The notes under the pieces were generated by a model. It was not told the origin of the DNA, ran no database searches, and saw nothing but the letters and a program-made list of their open reading frames with translations. From the NCBI GenBank assembly GCA_963665075.1, contig OY762063.1:1488001-1552000 (forward strand): 64,000 nucleotides of DNA, written 5' to 3'. Below, one piece after another: positions 52,972-62,152 of the stretch. The translations under genes and the position numbers were made by a program. Positions within the stretch are counted from its first letter, which is position 1. Each line of letters begins with the position of its first letter. Source of the stretch: JAPULR01 sp963665075 (GTDB taxonomy: Bacteria; Chloroflexota; Dehalococcoidia; Lucifugimonadales; GCA-2712585).

Positions 52972-55260
52972 GTGACGGAATATCAGCCCAACATGGTATT
53001 GGCGACAAAGACTTACAACGTGGTGGGGACGCGGCCCATCCGGCACGACGGCGCGGACAAGGTGACGGGCGCCGCCAAGTATGGCGCGGACTTCAATCCC
53101 GCCATCGTCCTCTACGGCAAGGTGCTCAGAAGTCCCCACGCCCACGCCGTTATCCGCTCCATCGACACTTCCGCGGCGGAGACGTTGCCGGGGGTGAAGG
53201 CGGTGGTCACCAACCGCGACTTTCACACCAAGCCGGACGAGTCGGACTCCAGGGTTGACCTGGGGGAGAGCGTCGCCAGCCTGAAGTTCATGCGCGACAA
53301 CGTGCTGGCCAGCGACAAGGCGTTGTACAAGGGTCACGCCGTAGCGGGAGTTGCCGCCGAGAGTCCCAACATCGCGGAAGAGGCGTTGTCTCTCATCAAA
53401 GTCGATTATGAGCCGATGCCGTCGGTTCTCACGGCACCGGAGGGCGCGGAGGATGACGCGTCGCTTCTTCATAGAGGATTGAAGACGCAGGAGATGGGCG
53501 TGGCCCACGACGACGCCAGCAACGTGGCCAAGAAGTTCCGTCACTCGCTGGGGGACGTGGAGAAGGGGTTCGCCGAGGCGGACATCGTTATCGAGCGGGA
53601 GTTCAACACGAAGACGGTCCATCAGGGGTACATCGAACCTCACGCCACCGTCGCCTTCTGGAACCGGGACGGACGGCTGACCATCTGGTTGAGCACCCAG
53701 GCGCCCTTCGAGGTACGGAGCACAGTGGCCCAGATGCTTGAGCTGCCAGTTTCTCAGATTCGGGTTGTGCCCTTGGAGATCGGAGGCGGATTCGGCGGGA
53801 AGATTCCCGTATATCTGGAGCCGGTGGCGGCGTTGCTTTCGAGAAAGGCGGGCGTGCCGGTGAAGCTGGTGATGTCGCGGCAGGAGGTGTTCGAGGGGAC
53901 GGGGCCGACGCCGGGTTCGTACATGAAGTTGAAGATGGGGGCGACGAAGGACGGGCGAATCGTGGCGGGTCAGGCGTATCTGGCCTACGAGGCGGGGGCG
54001 TATCCGGGCTCGCCGGTGGACGCGGGCGCGGCGTGTCTGTTCGCCTGCTACGACATTCCGAACGTGGAGATAGAGGGGCTGGACGTGGTGGTGAACAAGC
54101 CTAAGACGGCGGCGTACCGCGCGCCGGGGGCGACGAACACCGCCTTCGCCGCAGAGACCATCGTGGACGAAATGGCGGAGGCGTTGGGGATGGATTCGAT
54201 GGAGTTCCGGTTGAAGAACACGTCGAAGATAGGCACGAGACGGGCGGACGGCCCCACGCACGTCAGCATGGGAATGCCGGAATTGATGGAAGCGATGCGG
54301 GACCATCCCCACTGGAAGGCGCCGCTGGGCGGGCCGAACCGGGGCCGGGGAGCAGCCGTTGGCTTCTGGTTCAACATCGGCATGGCGTCCAGTTGCAGCA
54401 TCAGCGTCAGCACCGACGGGAAAGTGAACCTGGTGGAGGGGAACCCGGACATCGGGGGCACGAGGGCTTCCATAGCGATGCAGGCGGCGGAGGTGCTGGG
54501 ACTGCGGGCGGAGGACGTGAACCCCACCGTCGTTGACACGGACCTTATCGGGTACACGGCGCTCACGGCGGGAAGCCGGACGACGTTCGCCACGGGCTGG
54601 GCGGCGTACCAGGCCGCCCATGAGGTGAAGCGTCAGATGATTGCAAGGGCTGCTTCTATATGGGACGTGGACGCCGATACGGTGGAGTTGAAGGACGGCA
54701 CGTTCTCATCCATAGTAGACCCGGAATTGCAGATGAGCTTCAAGGATTTGGCCGGACGGTTGAACAGCACGGGCGGGCCGATTATGGGGTCGGCGACCAT
54801 CGACCCCAAGGGGGTTGGGGGCTCGGCGTCGGGCTGCATCGTGGACGTGGAGGTGGACCCTGAGACGCACAAGGTGGACATCGTGCGGGTGACGGCTTTC
54901 CAGGACGCGGGAAAGGCGGTGCATCCGAGCTACGTGGAGGGGCAGATGCAGGGCGGCACGGTTCAGGGCATCGGCTGGGGTCTGAACGAGGAGTATTTCT
55001 ATACGGACGACGGGCAGATGGCGAACGGGACGTTCCTGGACTACCGGATGCCGACGTCGCTGGACCTGCCGATGATAGACACGGTGATAATCGAGGTGCA
55101 CAACCCCGGCCACCCGTATGGGGTGCGGGGCGTGGGGGAGGCGTCCATCATCCCACCGCCGGCCGCCTTGGCCAACGCGATCTACGCGGCGACGGGAATC
55201 CGGATGGAGACGCTGCCAATGAATCCGGGGGCAATTTTCGAGGCGACGGGCGGGGGATAG
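52972..55260 (+). CDS. Molybdenum hydroxylase large subunit (xanthine dehydrogenase family)
   Basis: 762 residues, molybdopterin-binding subunit. Conserved GGGFGGKIPVYLEPVAALLS, TAAYRAPGATNTAFA (cofactor/substrate region) and GVRGVGEASIIPPPAALANAI with the C-terminal catalytic Glu. GTG start at 52972 with AGGAAGG upstream. The medium (FAD) and small (2Fe-2S) subunits usually encoded next to it are absent. It lacks the AYxCSFR loop of CO dehydrogenase, so it acts on another substrate, perhaps a heterocycle or aldehyde. Confidence 0.9.
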   Translation: MTEYQPNMVLATKTYNVVGTRPIRHDGADKVTGAAKYGADFNPAIVLYGKVLRSPHAHAVIRSIDTSAAETLPGVKAVVTNRDFHTKPDESDSRVDLGESVASLKFMRDNVLASDKALYKGHAVAGVAAESPNIAEEALSLIKVDYEPMPSVLTAPEGAEDDASLLHRGLKTQEMGVAHDDASNVAKKFRHSLGDVEKGFAEADIVIEREFNTKTVHQGYIEPHATVAFWNRDGRLTIWLSTQAPFEVRSTVAQMLELPVSQIRVVPLEIGGGFGGKIPVYLEPVAALLSRKAGVPVKLVMSRQEVFEGTGPTPGSYMKLKMGATKDGRIVAGQAYLAYEAGAYPGSPVDAGAACLFACYDIPNVEIEGLDVVVNKPKTAAYRAPGATNTAFAAETIVDEMAEALGMDSMEFRLKNTSKIGTRRADGPTHVSMGMPELMEAMRDHPHWKAPLGGPNRGRGAAVGFWFNIGMASSCSISVSTDGKVNLVEGNPDIGGTRASIAMQAAEVLGLRAEDVNPTVVDTDLIGYTALTAGSRTTFATGWAAYQAAHEVKRQMIARAASIWDVDADTVELKDGTFSSIVDPELQMSFKDLAGRLNSTGGPIMGSATIDPKGVGGSASGCIVDVEVDPETHKVDIVRVTAFQDAGKAVHPSYVEGQMQGGTVQGIGWGLNEEYFYTDDGQMANGTFLDYRMPTSLDLPMIDTVIIEVHNPGHPYGVRGVGEASIIPPPAALANAIYAATGIRMETLPMNPGAIFEATGGG

Positions 55261-55299
55261 GGGGTGGTCTCAAGGATAATGAGGGAGGGCGGGATTGAT

Positions 55300-56031
55300 A
55301 TGGAGTCGTGGCTTCGCAAGGTGCATCACGGGGATTGCGTTGAACTAATGGACAGGATGCCCGCCAAGTCGGTTGGCCTGATAGTCACGAGCCCGCCGTA
55401 CAACATCAAGAACAGTACCGGAAACGGGCTGAGGAACGGCAGCGGCGGCAAGTGGCCCCAGGCGGGGCTGATTGAGGGATACGCCAGCCATGACGACGCG
55501 ATGCCGCATGACGAATACGTGGCATGGCAACGCCGCTGTCTGAGGTCTATGATGCGAGTGCTTCGGGAGGACGGAGCCATCTTCTACAATCACAAGTGGC
55601 GGGTGCAGGGCGGGCTGCTGCAAGACCGGGCGGACATTTTGGAGGGGTTTCCCGTCCGGCAGATAATCATCTGGCAGAGAAGCGGGGGGATTAACTTCAA
55701 TCCTGGCTATTTCCTTCCGACATATGAGGTCATTTATCTGATAGCCAAACCGGATTTCAGGCTGGCGTCCAAGGCCAACGCGCGGGGTGACGTGTGGCGC
55801 ATTTCGCAGGAGAGCAACAACCTTCATCCCGCGCCGTTTCCGGTGGAACTAGCGCGTAGGTGCATAGAGTCGACCACGGCTCGGATTGTGCTGGACCCGT
55901 TCATGGGGTCGGGGACGACGGCTCTGGCGGCAGAGATGGCGGGAAGGGAGTGGGTCGGGATGGAGATTTCGGCAGAGTATTGTCGTGTGGCACAGGAGCG
56001 AATACGGGTGGTGCAGGGAAAGATCCTTTGA
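55300..56031 (+). CDS. Type II DNA methyltransferase (probable N4-cytosine)
   Basis: 243 residues from ATG 55300 (two other in-frame starts lie up to 36 bases earlier). Catalytic motif TSPPYN near residue 28 precedes the SAM motif DPFMGSGTTALAAE near 205, the beta-class order. SPPY is typical of N4-cytosine and some N6-adenine enzymes. Coupled to a restriction enzyme by a four-base overlap. Confidence 0.9.
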   Translation: MESWLRKVHHGDCVELMDRMPAKSVGLIVTSPPYNIKNSTGNGLRNGSGGKWPQAGLIEGYASHDDAMPHDEYVAWQRRCLRSMMRVLREDGAIFYNHKWRVQGGLLQDRADILEGFPVRQIIIWQRSGGINFNPGYFLPTYEVIYLIAKPDFRLASKANARGDVWRISQESNNLHPAPFPVELARRCIESTTARIVLDPFMGSGTTALAAEMAGREWVGMEISAEYCRVAQERIRVVQGKIL

Positions 56032-56681
56032 CCGTTTCTCCTCCTCGTAGTCAACGGCAACTCTTTGAACGGGTCAGGGCGGTTATAGCGCATGGATGGT
56101 ATGACTTGCCGAAAGGCCCTCCATACGGCGGCACGGGCGCGCCTGGCAGGTTTCTTGAGGATGTATTGGGGCTGACAGCGGGGTCGGTGGATATGCCTGA
56201 CGCCGTGGGGTGGGAGTTGAAGTGGCATACTGAGAAGACCCACTTGACCACTCTTTTCCATAAAGAAGCGGACGGGCCGGAAGGGGTTATGCGGGATATG
56301 GTGCGGAAGTACGGGTGGAAAGACCCGAAAGGTCGGTTGAGCTTTCGGCATACTATCAGGGGACGTTCGGACAGATTCAGGGTGGAGGACAACGGAGGTC
56401 ATCTGTTGGTACGACCTCGGAGGGGGAAAGGGCCTGTTCCATACTGGTCGCATGAAGAATTGCTGGCAGCGGCGGCGGCAAAGCTGCGCCGGCTAATCAT
56501 GGTGAAGGGCGAGCGGAAGAGCCGGAAGGTGAGATTTCTCAAGGCGGACGCTTACGAGACTTTCAATATCGTGGACTTCGTGTTGGAAGTTCTACGGGGC
56601 GAAATTGCCATGACTTTGATTGCAGGGAAGCGCGGCCGGGGAGTGCTGGGCTGCGGAATCACGGAACTAAGTTCCGAATAG
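56028..56681 (+). CDS. MvaI/BcnI-type restriction endonuclease
   Basis: 217 residues from TTG 56028, which overlaps the methyltransferase stop. Motifs GGTGAPGRFLEDVLG and VDMPDAVGWELKWHT fit the MvaI/BcnI family (monomeric nickases that cut CCWGG/CCSGG), with E-x-K of the nuclease core in WELKW. With the methyltransferase it forms a complete type II system. The recognition site here is unknown. Confidence 0.82.
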   Translation: MTVSPPRSQRQLFERVRAVIAHGWYDLPKGPPYGGTGAPGRFLEDVLGLTAGSVDMPDAVGWELKWHTEKTHLTTLFHKEADGPEGVMRDMVRKYGWKDPKGRLSFRHTIRGRSDRFRVEDNGGHLLVRPRRGKGPVPYWSHEELLAAAAAKLRRLIMVKGERKSRKVRFLKADAYETFNIVDFVLEVLRGEIAMTLIAGKRGRGVLGCGITELSSE

Positions 56682-56750
56682 CGCCGGATTCGATATGCCG
56701 ATTGTATATGCGGAAGGAGCGGTTGTAGGTAGAGGATGGGTTCCCGCTTG

Positions 56751-57071
56751 TTAGGGGGACCAGCGGTAGGTGGCGATGTCGGAGGAGCGGACTTCGAAGT
56801 GCTTGACCCAGTATTCCCCGGCGTAGAGGTGGTCGGCGGCGCGGGCGTTGGCGTGCCGCTGGGGGCTCTTGTCGTAGGCTTCCACTTCTTCGGCAGTGTC
56901 CCAGAAGGTGATGGAGATGCCTTCGTCGGGATTTTCGGTGCTGCGTAGAAGCTGGCGACCGCTGAAGCCGGGCATCTTCTCGCCGAGGGCCTGGATGTTT
57001 TCGTTATAGTGGGCCTCGTATTCGTCCCACCTGCCAGGTTTGATTTTTCCCCAGAAGATTCTGACGTACAT
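56751..57071 (-). CDS. ABM-like dimeric barrel protein
   Basis: 106 residues. MYVRIFWGKIKPGRWDEYEA, then GFSGRQLLRS and ISITFWDTAEEVEAYD match small ferredoxin-like barrel proteins such as antibiotic biosynthesis monooxygenases. AAGGAG precedes ATG 57071. Reaction unknown. Confidence 0.75.
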   Translation of the reverse strand: MYVRIFWGKIKPGRWDEYEAHYNENIQALGEKMPGFSGRQLLRSTENPDEGISITFWDTAEEVEAYDKSPQRHANARAADHLYAGEYWVKHFEVRSSDIATYRWSP

Positions 57072-57155
57072 TTTTTGTTTCTCCTTTTGATCGTTTACGC
57101 ATCTATGCTGGCGGGCGTCCACAAGGGACGCCCCTACGAGTGGGTTACGGAGCCG

Positions 57156-57509
57156 TCAATGTTTCTCAACGTCGGGGTCGAGGAGGAGGCAGGGTTCTCC
57201 CCACTGGTTGGGGCTTTGGAGATTCCACGGCTCCTGATTGTCGACGGGTTTGAGGCGGATGCCCTCGTTGCCGCCGAATACGAGAGTGACGACCCCTTCT
57301 CCCGAGTCGGCTACCGGGACGGCGTAGGCGGGGCATGGGCCGTCGGCGGACCAGCCGGTTACGCTGCACGTGGCGTCGGCGCCCATAGGATCGGGGGCGG
57401 CGACGGCGGTTATGGGTTGGACGGGGCCAAGGGTTTGGAAGATTCTATGCAGGGGCCAGCAGTTGTCGTTTTCTTCCACTTCCACGTCAATGTATCGGGG
57501 TTGGTTCAT
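57156..57509 (-). CDS. Unknown small protein
   Basis: 117 residues, acidic, with a Trp/Pro-rich C-terminal half and no signal or membrane helix. The sequence NLQSPNQWGEPCLLL is compact and sounds structured. I do not recognise it. Codon use agrees with neighbours, so it is probably real. Confidence 0.6.
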   Translation of the reverse strand: MNQPRYIDVEVEENDNCWPLHRIFQTLGPVQPITAVAAPDPMGADATCSVTGWSADGPCPAYAVPVADSGEGVVTLVFGGNEGIRLKPVDNQEPWNLQSPNQWGEPCLLLDPDVEKH

Positions 57510-57661
57510 GGGTTAAAGTTACCATCGGGGTGGATGCAAGTCTAGCGTTGGGGTTGGGGGGTGGGCGGCATTGACACTTTTGGGGTGATTTGTTAGACTG
57601 CGAATCGGGTTGGCAATCTGCCCAAGAGACTGCTAAATCGCAACAAACGGAGAGAATAACG

Positions 57662-58006
57662 GTGCCCCGCTACGATTACGAATGCCTGAGTTGCAGCAAC
57701 GTGTTCGAGTTGAAGCAGAGTTTCAGCGACGAGCCCGTGGCCGACTGCCCGTTGTGCGGCAGCCGCTCCCGGCGCAAGTTCCACGCCGTGCCCGTCATCT
57801 ACAAGGGCTCCGGCTTCTACACCACGGACTACGCCCGTTCCAGCCTGCGGGCCAACGGAACGGGTTCCAACTCTTATGAGGAGTCCGAGAAGAAGGAGAA
57901 GGCGTCGTCCAAGTCGGAGAAGAAGGACGCGTCCAAGTCCGGCGCTTCGGATAGCAAGAAAAGCTCCGACAGCGCGGTTTCCAGCAGTTCCCGTTCGGGG
58001 GACTAG
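57662..58006 (+). CDS. FmdB-type zinc ribbon protein
   Basis: 114 residues from GTG 57662, with GGAG upstream. N-terminal ribbon: MPRYDYECLSC at the first Cys pair (8 and 11) and CPLC at 34-37. A long Ser/Lys/Glu-rich low-complexity tail follows. Family members were named as regulators, but a role is not established. dtd follows six bases later. Confidence 0.85.
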   Translation: MPRYDYECLSCSNVFELKQSFSDEPVADCPLCGSRSRRKFHAVPVIYKGSGFYTTDYARSSLRANGTGSNSYEESEKKEKASSKSEKKDASKSGASDSKKSSDSAVSSSSRSGD

Positions 58007-58012
58007 CGTCCT

Positions 58013-58477
58013 GTGAGGGCCCTGCTCCAACGGGCAGCGGCGGCCTCCGTTTCCATCGATGGCGAAACCGTCGCCAGCATAGGCCGTGGGCTGGTTGTGC
58101 TTCTGGGGGTGGCGCGGGAGGACGGGGAGGCGGACGCGGAGTACCTGGTGGGCAAGACGGTCAATCTTCGCATATTTCCTGACGAGTCGGGGCATTTCGA
58201 TCTGTCGGCTTTGGACGTGGGGGCGGATTTGCTGGTGGTGAGCCAGTTTACGCTGTACGCGGCGACGCGGAAGGGGCGTCGGCCGGACTTCACCGCCGCG
58301 GCGCCGCCAGGGGAGGCGGAGGGGTTGTATGAGCGGACGGTGGCGTTGTTTCGGGAATCGGGGCTACGGGTGGAGACGGGGCGGTTCGGGGCGTTGATGA
58401 CGGTAAGCATTGAGAATGAGGGGCCGGTTACGATTATGCTGGACAGCGCGGACCGGCGGAGGCCGAGGAGGGGGTAG
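58013..58477 (+). CDS. dtd: D-aminoacyl-tRNA deacylase
   Basis: 154 residues, GTG start. Removes D-amino acids from tRNA. The catalytic SQFTLYA motif is near residue 78. The cross-dimer NxGPVT motif reads ENEGPVTIML near 142. N-terminus MRALLQRAAAASVSIDGE fits the family. Confidence 0.95.
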   Translation: MRALLQRAAAASVSIDGETVASIGRGLVVLLGVAREDGEADAEYLVGKTVNLRIFPDESGHFDLSALDVGADLLVVSQFTLYAATRKGRRPDFTAAAPPGEAEGLYERTVALFRESGLRVETGRFGALMTVSIENEGPVTIMLDSADRRRPRRG

Positions 58478-58492
58478 GGGAAGGCTTGCGGG

Positions 58493-58888
58493 CTATTGCA
58501 GGCGGTCGATTCCGGGACAGGCGTCAAAGCCTGCGTCGAAGCTCAATATACGTTTAACTCCAGCTTTTCGCATCACTGCCACGTGCAAAGCATCCCGGGC
58601 CGATAGACCACTGACGGCTTCAAGCAACCTCCTTGCAAAGCGTACTTCCGACATGCCGAATGTCAGAACCTCTTCGGCAATTCCGTCCAAGCTCTCAAAG
58701 GCGTCGTCAATGGCGTCAGGACGCTGGATAGCCGTATACCGGTGGAGTATCTCTTGATAAACCTCGACACTGGTAACGAACCTTTCACCATCTCTCACCA
58801 ACTGAGTCAATAGAGCGATTGCCCTATCCTTGTTCGGATGAGCGGTTCCCACCAGATACATTGGGACGTTGGAGTCAATGAAAATCAC
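58493..58888 (-). CDS. vapC: VapC-type PIN toxin
   Basis: 131 residues. PIN nuclease acidic residues: D5 in MIFIDSNVPMYL, E43 in TSVEVYQEIL, D99 in LSARDALHVAVM and D117 in LSFDAGFD. Cuts RNA when free of its antitoxin. Overlaps the antitoxin gene by four bases. Confidence 0.92.
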   Translation of the reverse strand: MIFIDSNVPMYLVGTAHPNKDRAIALLTQLVRDGERFVTSVEVYQEILHRYTAIQRPDAIDDAFESLDGIAEEVLTFGMSEVRFARRLLEAVSGLSARDALHVAVMRKAGVKRILSFDAGFDACPGIDRLQ

Positions 58889-59130
58889 GGCAACCGGCGG
58901 CCTGCATCGATCTCCTTGAGCATATCCTCAATATCAGCGGTTGGATACGAGTAACTAGCAGCCTTGGAGATAACGCGCAACTTGGCGTCCACGGAGTCCG
59001 GATGGTCGCTCCGTGCCCGTCGTAGAGCCTGTCGGACCCATTCGGCGAGGGTCATACGATGCCTGCGCGCGATATCCTGAATTTCCCTGTATTCTTCCTC
59101 ATCGATGAGGACTTGAAGGCGCTTAGTCAT
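58885..59130 (-). CDS. vapB: Ribbon-helix-helix antitoxin of VapBC
   Basis: 81 residues. The N-terminal strand KRLQVLIDEEEY is followed by helices of an RHH DNA-binding domain; the C-terminal half should wrap VapC. The gene begins only six bases after a -10 box, so its mRNA is probably leaderless. Confidence 0.88.
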   Translation of the reverse strand: MTKRLQVLIDEEEYREIQDIARRHRMTLAEWVRQALRRARSDHPDSVDAKLRVISKAASYSYPTADIEDMLKEIDAGRRLP

Positions 59131-59136
59131 ACGTAT

Positions 59137-59166
59137 AGTGTATTTGACTCATATAAGATTAGTCAA
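59137..59166 (-). promoter_or_regulatory. vapBC promoter and operator
   Basis: On the minus strand TTGACT (59166-59161) and TACACT (59142-59137) are spaced 18. The arms TTGACT and AGTCAA (59144-59149 and 59161-59166) form an inverted repeat across the promoter, a likely VapB site. Confidence 0.6.
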
Positions 59167-59210
59167 GCAGACCCAAAGGCAGTTGCCGCAAGAGTTTCCC
59201 CAACGGGGGA

Positions 59211-60074
59211 TTAGAGGTGGAGGGTATCTGAGGGTTGGGGATTGCCTCGTGCGTGGACCCTTCCTCTTCTGCGGTCGCGGAGGGCGGTGTAGGCGAGTAC
59301 GGCGAGGAATATGAGGGAGGCGAAGAGGACTACGCTGGCGCCGGATGAGACGTCCACGTACCAGCTTACGTAGATGCCCGCCAGTCCGCAGAAGGCCCCC
59401 AGAACCGTCGAAAGCATCAGCATCTTCTTGAAGGAGTTGGTGAGCAGGCGGGCGATGACGGGGGGGATGACGATGGCGGCCGCGATGAGGGTCACGCCGA
59501 CCACCTGCATGGAGACGACGATGGTGGCGGCCAGGACGAGGGAAAAGACCGCGTCCACCCATCCGGTGGGGACGTTGTAGAAGCGGGCGGCTTCGGGGTC
59601 GAAGGTGGTGAATAGCAGGAGCTTGTATCCTGTAAAGAGGAAGAAGGCCGCGGCGGCGGTGACTGCCACTATGGCTGTCAGGTCGCCGGTGGAGACGCCA
59701 AGCATGTTGCCGATGAGGGCGGCCTCGAAGTCGCGGGTGAAGGTGTTGTAGCGGCTGATGATGGCGACTCCCAGGGCGAAGGAAGCGGTGGTTACGATGC
59801 CTATGGCGGAATCCGTCTCGATCTGCCGCTTGCGGATGGTCAGGATGATCAGCATGGAGGAGATGAAGCCCCAGACGGTGGCGCCGATGAAGAAGTTGAT
59901 GTTGATGACGAAGCTGACGACGGCGCCGCCGAAGATGGCGTGGGAGAGGCCGTGCCCCACGTAGGCCATGCGTCGGAGGACGATGTAGACGCCGATGAGT
60001 CCGCACAGGGCGCCGACCAAGGTGGTGGCGAGGAGGCCCTTGACGAAGAAGTCGTATGTGAAGGGTTCCAGCAT
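59211..60074 (-). CDS. znuB: Zinc/manganese ABC transporter permease
   Basis: 287 residues, about eight membrane helices, ABC-3 family. Conserved RRMAYVGHGLSHAIFGG near residue 34 and QVVGVTLIAAAIVIPPVIARLL. Works with the ATPase and binding protein encoded upstream. The nearby Fur-family gene suggests zinc; manganese cannot be excluded. Confidence 0.9.
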   Translation of the reverse strand: MLEPFTYDFFVKGLLATTLVGALCGLIGVYIVLRRMAYVGHGLSHAIFGGAVVSFVININFFIGATVWGFISSMLIILTIRKRQIETDSAIGIVTTASFALGVAIISRYNTFTRDFEAALIGNMLGVSTGDLTAIVAVTAAAAFFLFTGYKLLLFTTFDPEAARFYNVPTGWVDAVFSLVLAATIVVSMQVVGVTLIAAAIVIPPVIARLLTNSFKKMLMLSTVLGAFCGLAGIYVSWYVDVSSGASVVLFASLIFLAVLAYTALRDRRRGRVHARGNPQPSDTLHL

Positions 60075-60160
60075 TTACTTGCCTTGGATTATTGGCGAGA
60101 GGGGGATTCACCCTCACCCCAACCCTCTCCCTCAAGCAAGGGAGAGGGGATTAGGGGGCG
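60075..60160. repeat. Family C-like repeat between permease and ATPase genes
   Basis: A hairpin CCCTCTCCCTC-N-GAGGGAG-like unit at about 60106-60150, in inverted orientation to most copies. Confidence 0.6.
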
Positions 60161-61114
60161 TCAGCGGCGATGCCCCGAGGGGGCGTGGGTATGGTCTGCG
60201 CGCCCGGAATCGCCTGAATGGGAATGCGCCGGGTCGGCGTGCTCTGAACCCGCTACGTGGGAATGGGCGGGATCCGTGTCCGCCGTCGTCCGGTTGCCGT
60301 TCGGCCCGGCGTCGGCCATGTGGTGCGGGCTTTCGCCCACCAGGGTCATGTCCATGTGCTTGATGACGGGCATTTCCGCGTTGTAGGTCAGCTTGAAGGT
60401 CTCCTGGGTGAACACTTCGGAGGGCGGGCCGCTGGCGAGGATTCGCTCGTTGAGGCAGACGACCCAGGGCAGATGGGCGGCGACGGCGTTGATCTCGTGG
60501 GTAGTCATTATGATGGTCACGCCGTGGTGGTTAAGCTCGTGGAGGAGGTGTAGGAATTCGTCGCGGGTCTTGATGTCATTGCCGGTGGTGGGCTCGTCCA
60601 GCAGCAGCAGGCTGGGATTGCTGACGAGGGCCCTGGCTACGAAGACGCGCTGCTGCTGTCCGCCGGAAAGCTCCCGGATGTGCCGCTTCCGCAGATGGTC
60701 GATGCTGAGGCGCTCCAGCATCCGGGTTACGACCTCGCGGTCCCTGCGCCGGTTCCAGGGGAAGAGGGGGTTGAACATGGTGAGGCCCATCATGACGGTT
60801 TCTTCCACGGTGACGGGAAAGTTCCAGTCGATGGTCTTGAGTTGGGGGACGTAGCCGATGCGGGGCGCGCCGCGGCTGGTGGACACCCCCTGGACAATGA
60901 CGTCGCCCTGATAGACGTCGACGGCGCCCAGGATGGCGCGGAGGAGGGTGGTCTTGCCGGAACCGCTGGGGCCGAGGAGTCCGACGAAGTCGCCGGGCAT
61001 GAGCTTCAGGTCCACGTCGTGGATGACCGGAGAGCCGCCGTAGCCGCAGCTGACGCCGCGGAGTTCCACGGCGGGGGCGCCGTTGGACAGCCTGTGAGGG
61101 ATGGGATGAAGCAT
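60161..61114 (-). CDS. znuC: Zinc/manganese ABC transporter ATPase with His-rich tail
   Basis: 317 residues. Walker A GPSGSGKTTLLRAI, signature LSGGQQQRVFVARAL, Walker B LLLLDEPTTGND. The last 60 residues form an added tail rich in His, Asp and Ser (HADPAHSHSGDSGRADHTHA), a probable metal-binding or sensing segment. Such tails are not part of the usual 250-residue ATPase. Confidence 0.9.
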   Translation of the reverse strand: MLHPIPHRLSNGAPAVELRGVSCGYGGSPVIHDVDLKLMPGDFVGLLGPSGSGKTTLLRAILGAVDVYQGDVIVQGVSTSRGAPRIGYVPQLKTIDWNFPVTVEETVMMGLTMFNPLFPWNRRRDREVVTRMLERLSIDHLRKRHIRELSGGQQQRVFVARALVSNPSLLLLDEPTTGNDIKTRDEFLHLLHELNHHGVTIIMTTHEINAVAAHLPWVVCLNERILASGPPSEVFTQETFKLTYNAEMPVIKHMDMTLVGESPHHMADAGPNGNRTTADTDPAHSHVAGSEHADPAHSHSGDSGRADHTHAPSGHRR

Positions 61115-61126
61115 GTCTTCTCCGTT

Positions 61127-62152
61127 CTACTGTGGATAGACGGCGCCGCTCTCGCCCTGGAAGACCGGGCCGGCGTCGAATCCGTCCAGAGCGGACGCGT
61201 CGCCGCCTAGCGCGGTGACGATTACCCGGGCGTTGGTGAGCATCATGCCGAGGTAGCTATGGAGGGGATCGCCGGGCGCGCCGGGGAGGTCGTCGTCCCT
61301 GAGTTGGTCTACGAAATCGGCGCCGCTTTCTTTGGCTATCTGCTCCATGACGTCGCTGGGAAAGACGGCGGAGCCGAAGATGGCGGGGACGCCGCTGTCG
61401 CGCACCTGGTTGATGAGTCCGGCCACCTCGCGGGCGGAGGGCTGGCTGAAGTCGGAGGGCTGGAGGGCGCCGATTACCTCCATGCCGTAGCGGGGCGCGA
61501 AGAAGGGGAAGGAGTCGTGGTAGGTGAGCAGCTTGCGGTTCTGGGGAGGAATGGTTTGAACGGCGGCCTCTATTCGCCGGTCGAGGTCGATGATACGAGC
61601 TTCCAGCTTGCGGTAGTTTTCGGAGAAATAGTCGGCGTTGTCGGAGTCGAGGGCCGCAAGGCGTTCCTTCACTATCTCGGCGTAGCGGAGGGCCAGCAGG
61701 GGTGCGGTCCAGAGGTGGGGGTTGGGATGACCGCCGGATTCGGGGAAGGAGAAGTCGAAGACCCACTGGTCGCGGGTGATGGCCTTGTCCGCCAGGGTGA
61801 GGATTTCCGCTTCGTCCTGCTTGCTGGCCTCGGCCAATTCCAGGAAGGGTTCTTCCAGAAAGAGGCCGTTGAGGATGATGAGGTCCGCGTGGGAGAGGGC
61901 GCGGGCGACGGAGGGGGGCGGGTCGAAGGTGTGGGAGTTGACGCCTTCCGGTATGACGCCTTCGAGGGCGATGCGGCTGCCGCCGACGTTTTCGACGAGG
62001 CTGGTAATGGGGGCGACGGAACTGACGACGCGAAAGCGTCCGTCGGAATCGGCCTCTTCTTCGCCGCCGCAGGCCTGGGCGAGGAGGAGCAGCAGGGCGG
62101 CGACCAGGAAGGGGATTGTTCGCGCGAGCAGGGGCTTGGGCAGGTCAGGCAT
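61127..62152 (-). CDS. znuA: Zinc/manganese-binding lipoprotein (ZnuA-like)
   Basis: 341 residues. Lipobox Cys at 28. Cluster A-1 binding protein fold: VNSHTFDPPPS supplies one metal His, HLWTAPLLALRYAE another, LLTYHDSFPFFAPRYG a third and FGSAVFPSD the acidic one. There is no His-rich loop like that of many ZnuA proteins. ATG 62152 overlaps the regulator gene by eight bases, so it is translated with it. Confidence 0.9.
   Translation of the reverse strand: MPDLPKPLLARTIPFLVAALLLLLAQACGGEEEADSDGRFRVVSSVAPITSLVENVGGSRIALEGVIPEGVNSHTFDPPPSVARALSHADLIILNGLFLEEPFLELAEASKQDEAEILTLADKAITRDQWVFDFSFPESGGHPNPHLWTAPLLALRYAEIVKERLAALDSDNADYFSENYRKLEARIIDLDRRIEAAVQTIPPQNRKLLTYHDSFPFFAPRYGMEVIGALQPSDFSQPSAREVAGLINQVRDSGVPAIFGSAVFPSDVMEQIAKESGADFVDQLRDDDLPGAPGDPLHSYLGMMLTNARVIVTALGGDASALDGFDAGPVFQGESGAVYPQ

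Noticed and set aside
52942..54621. 559-codon minus-strand frame
   Set aside because: Arg/His/Pro-rich mirror of the molybdenum hydroxylase gene; no domain and no start signals.
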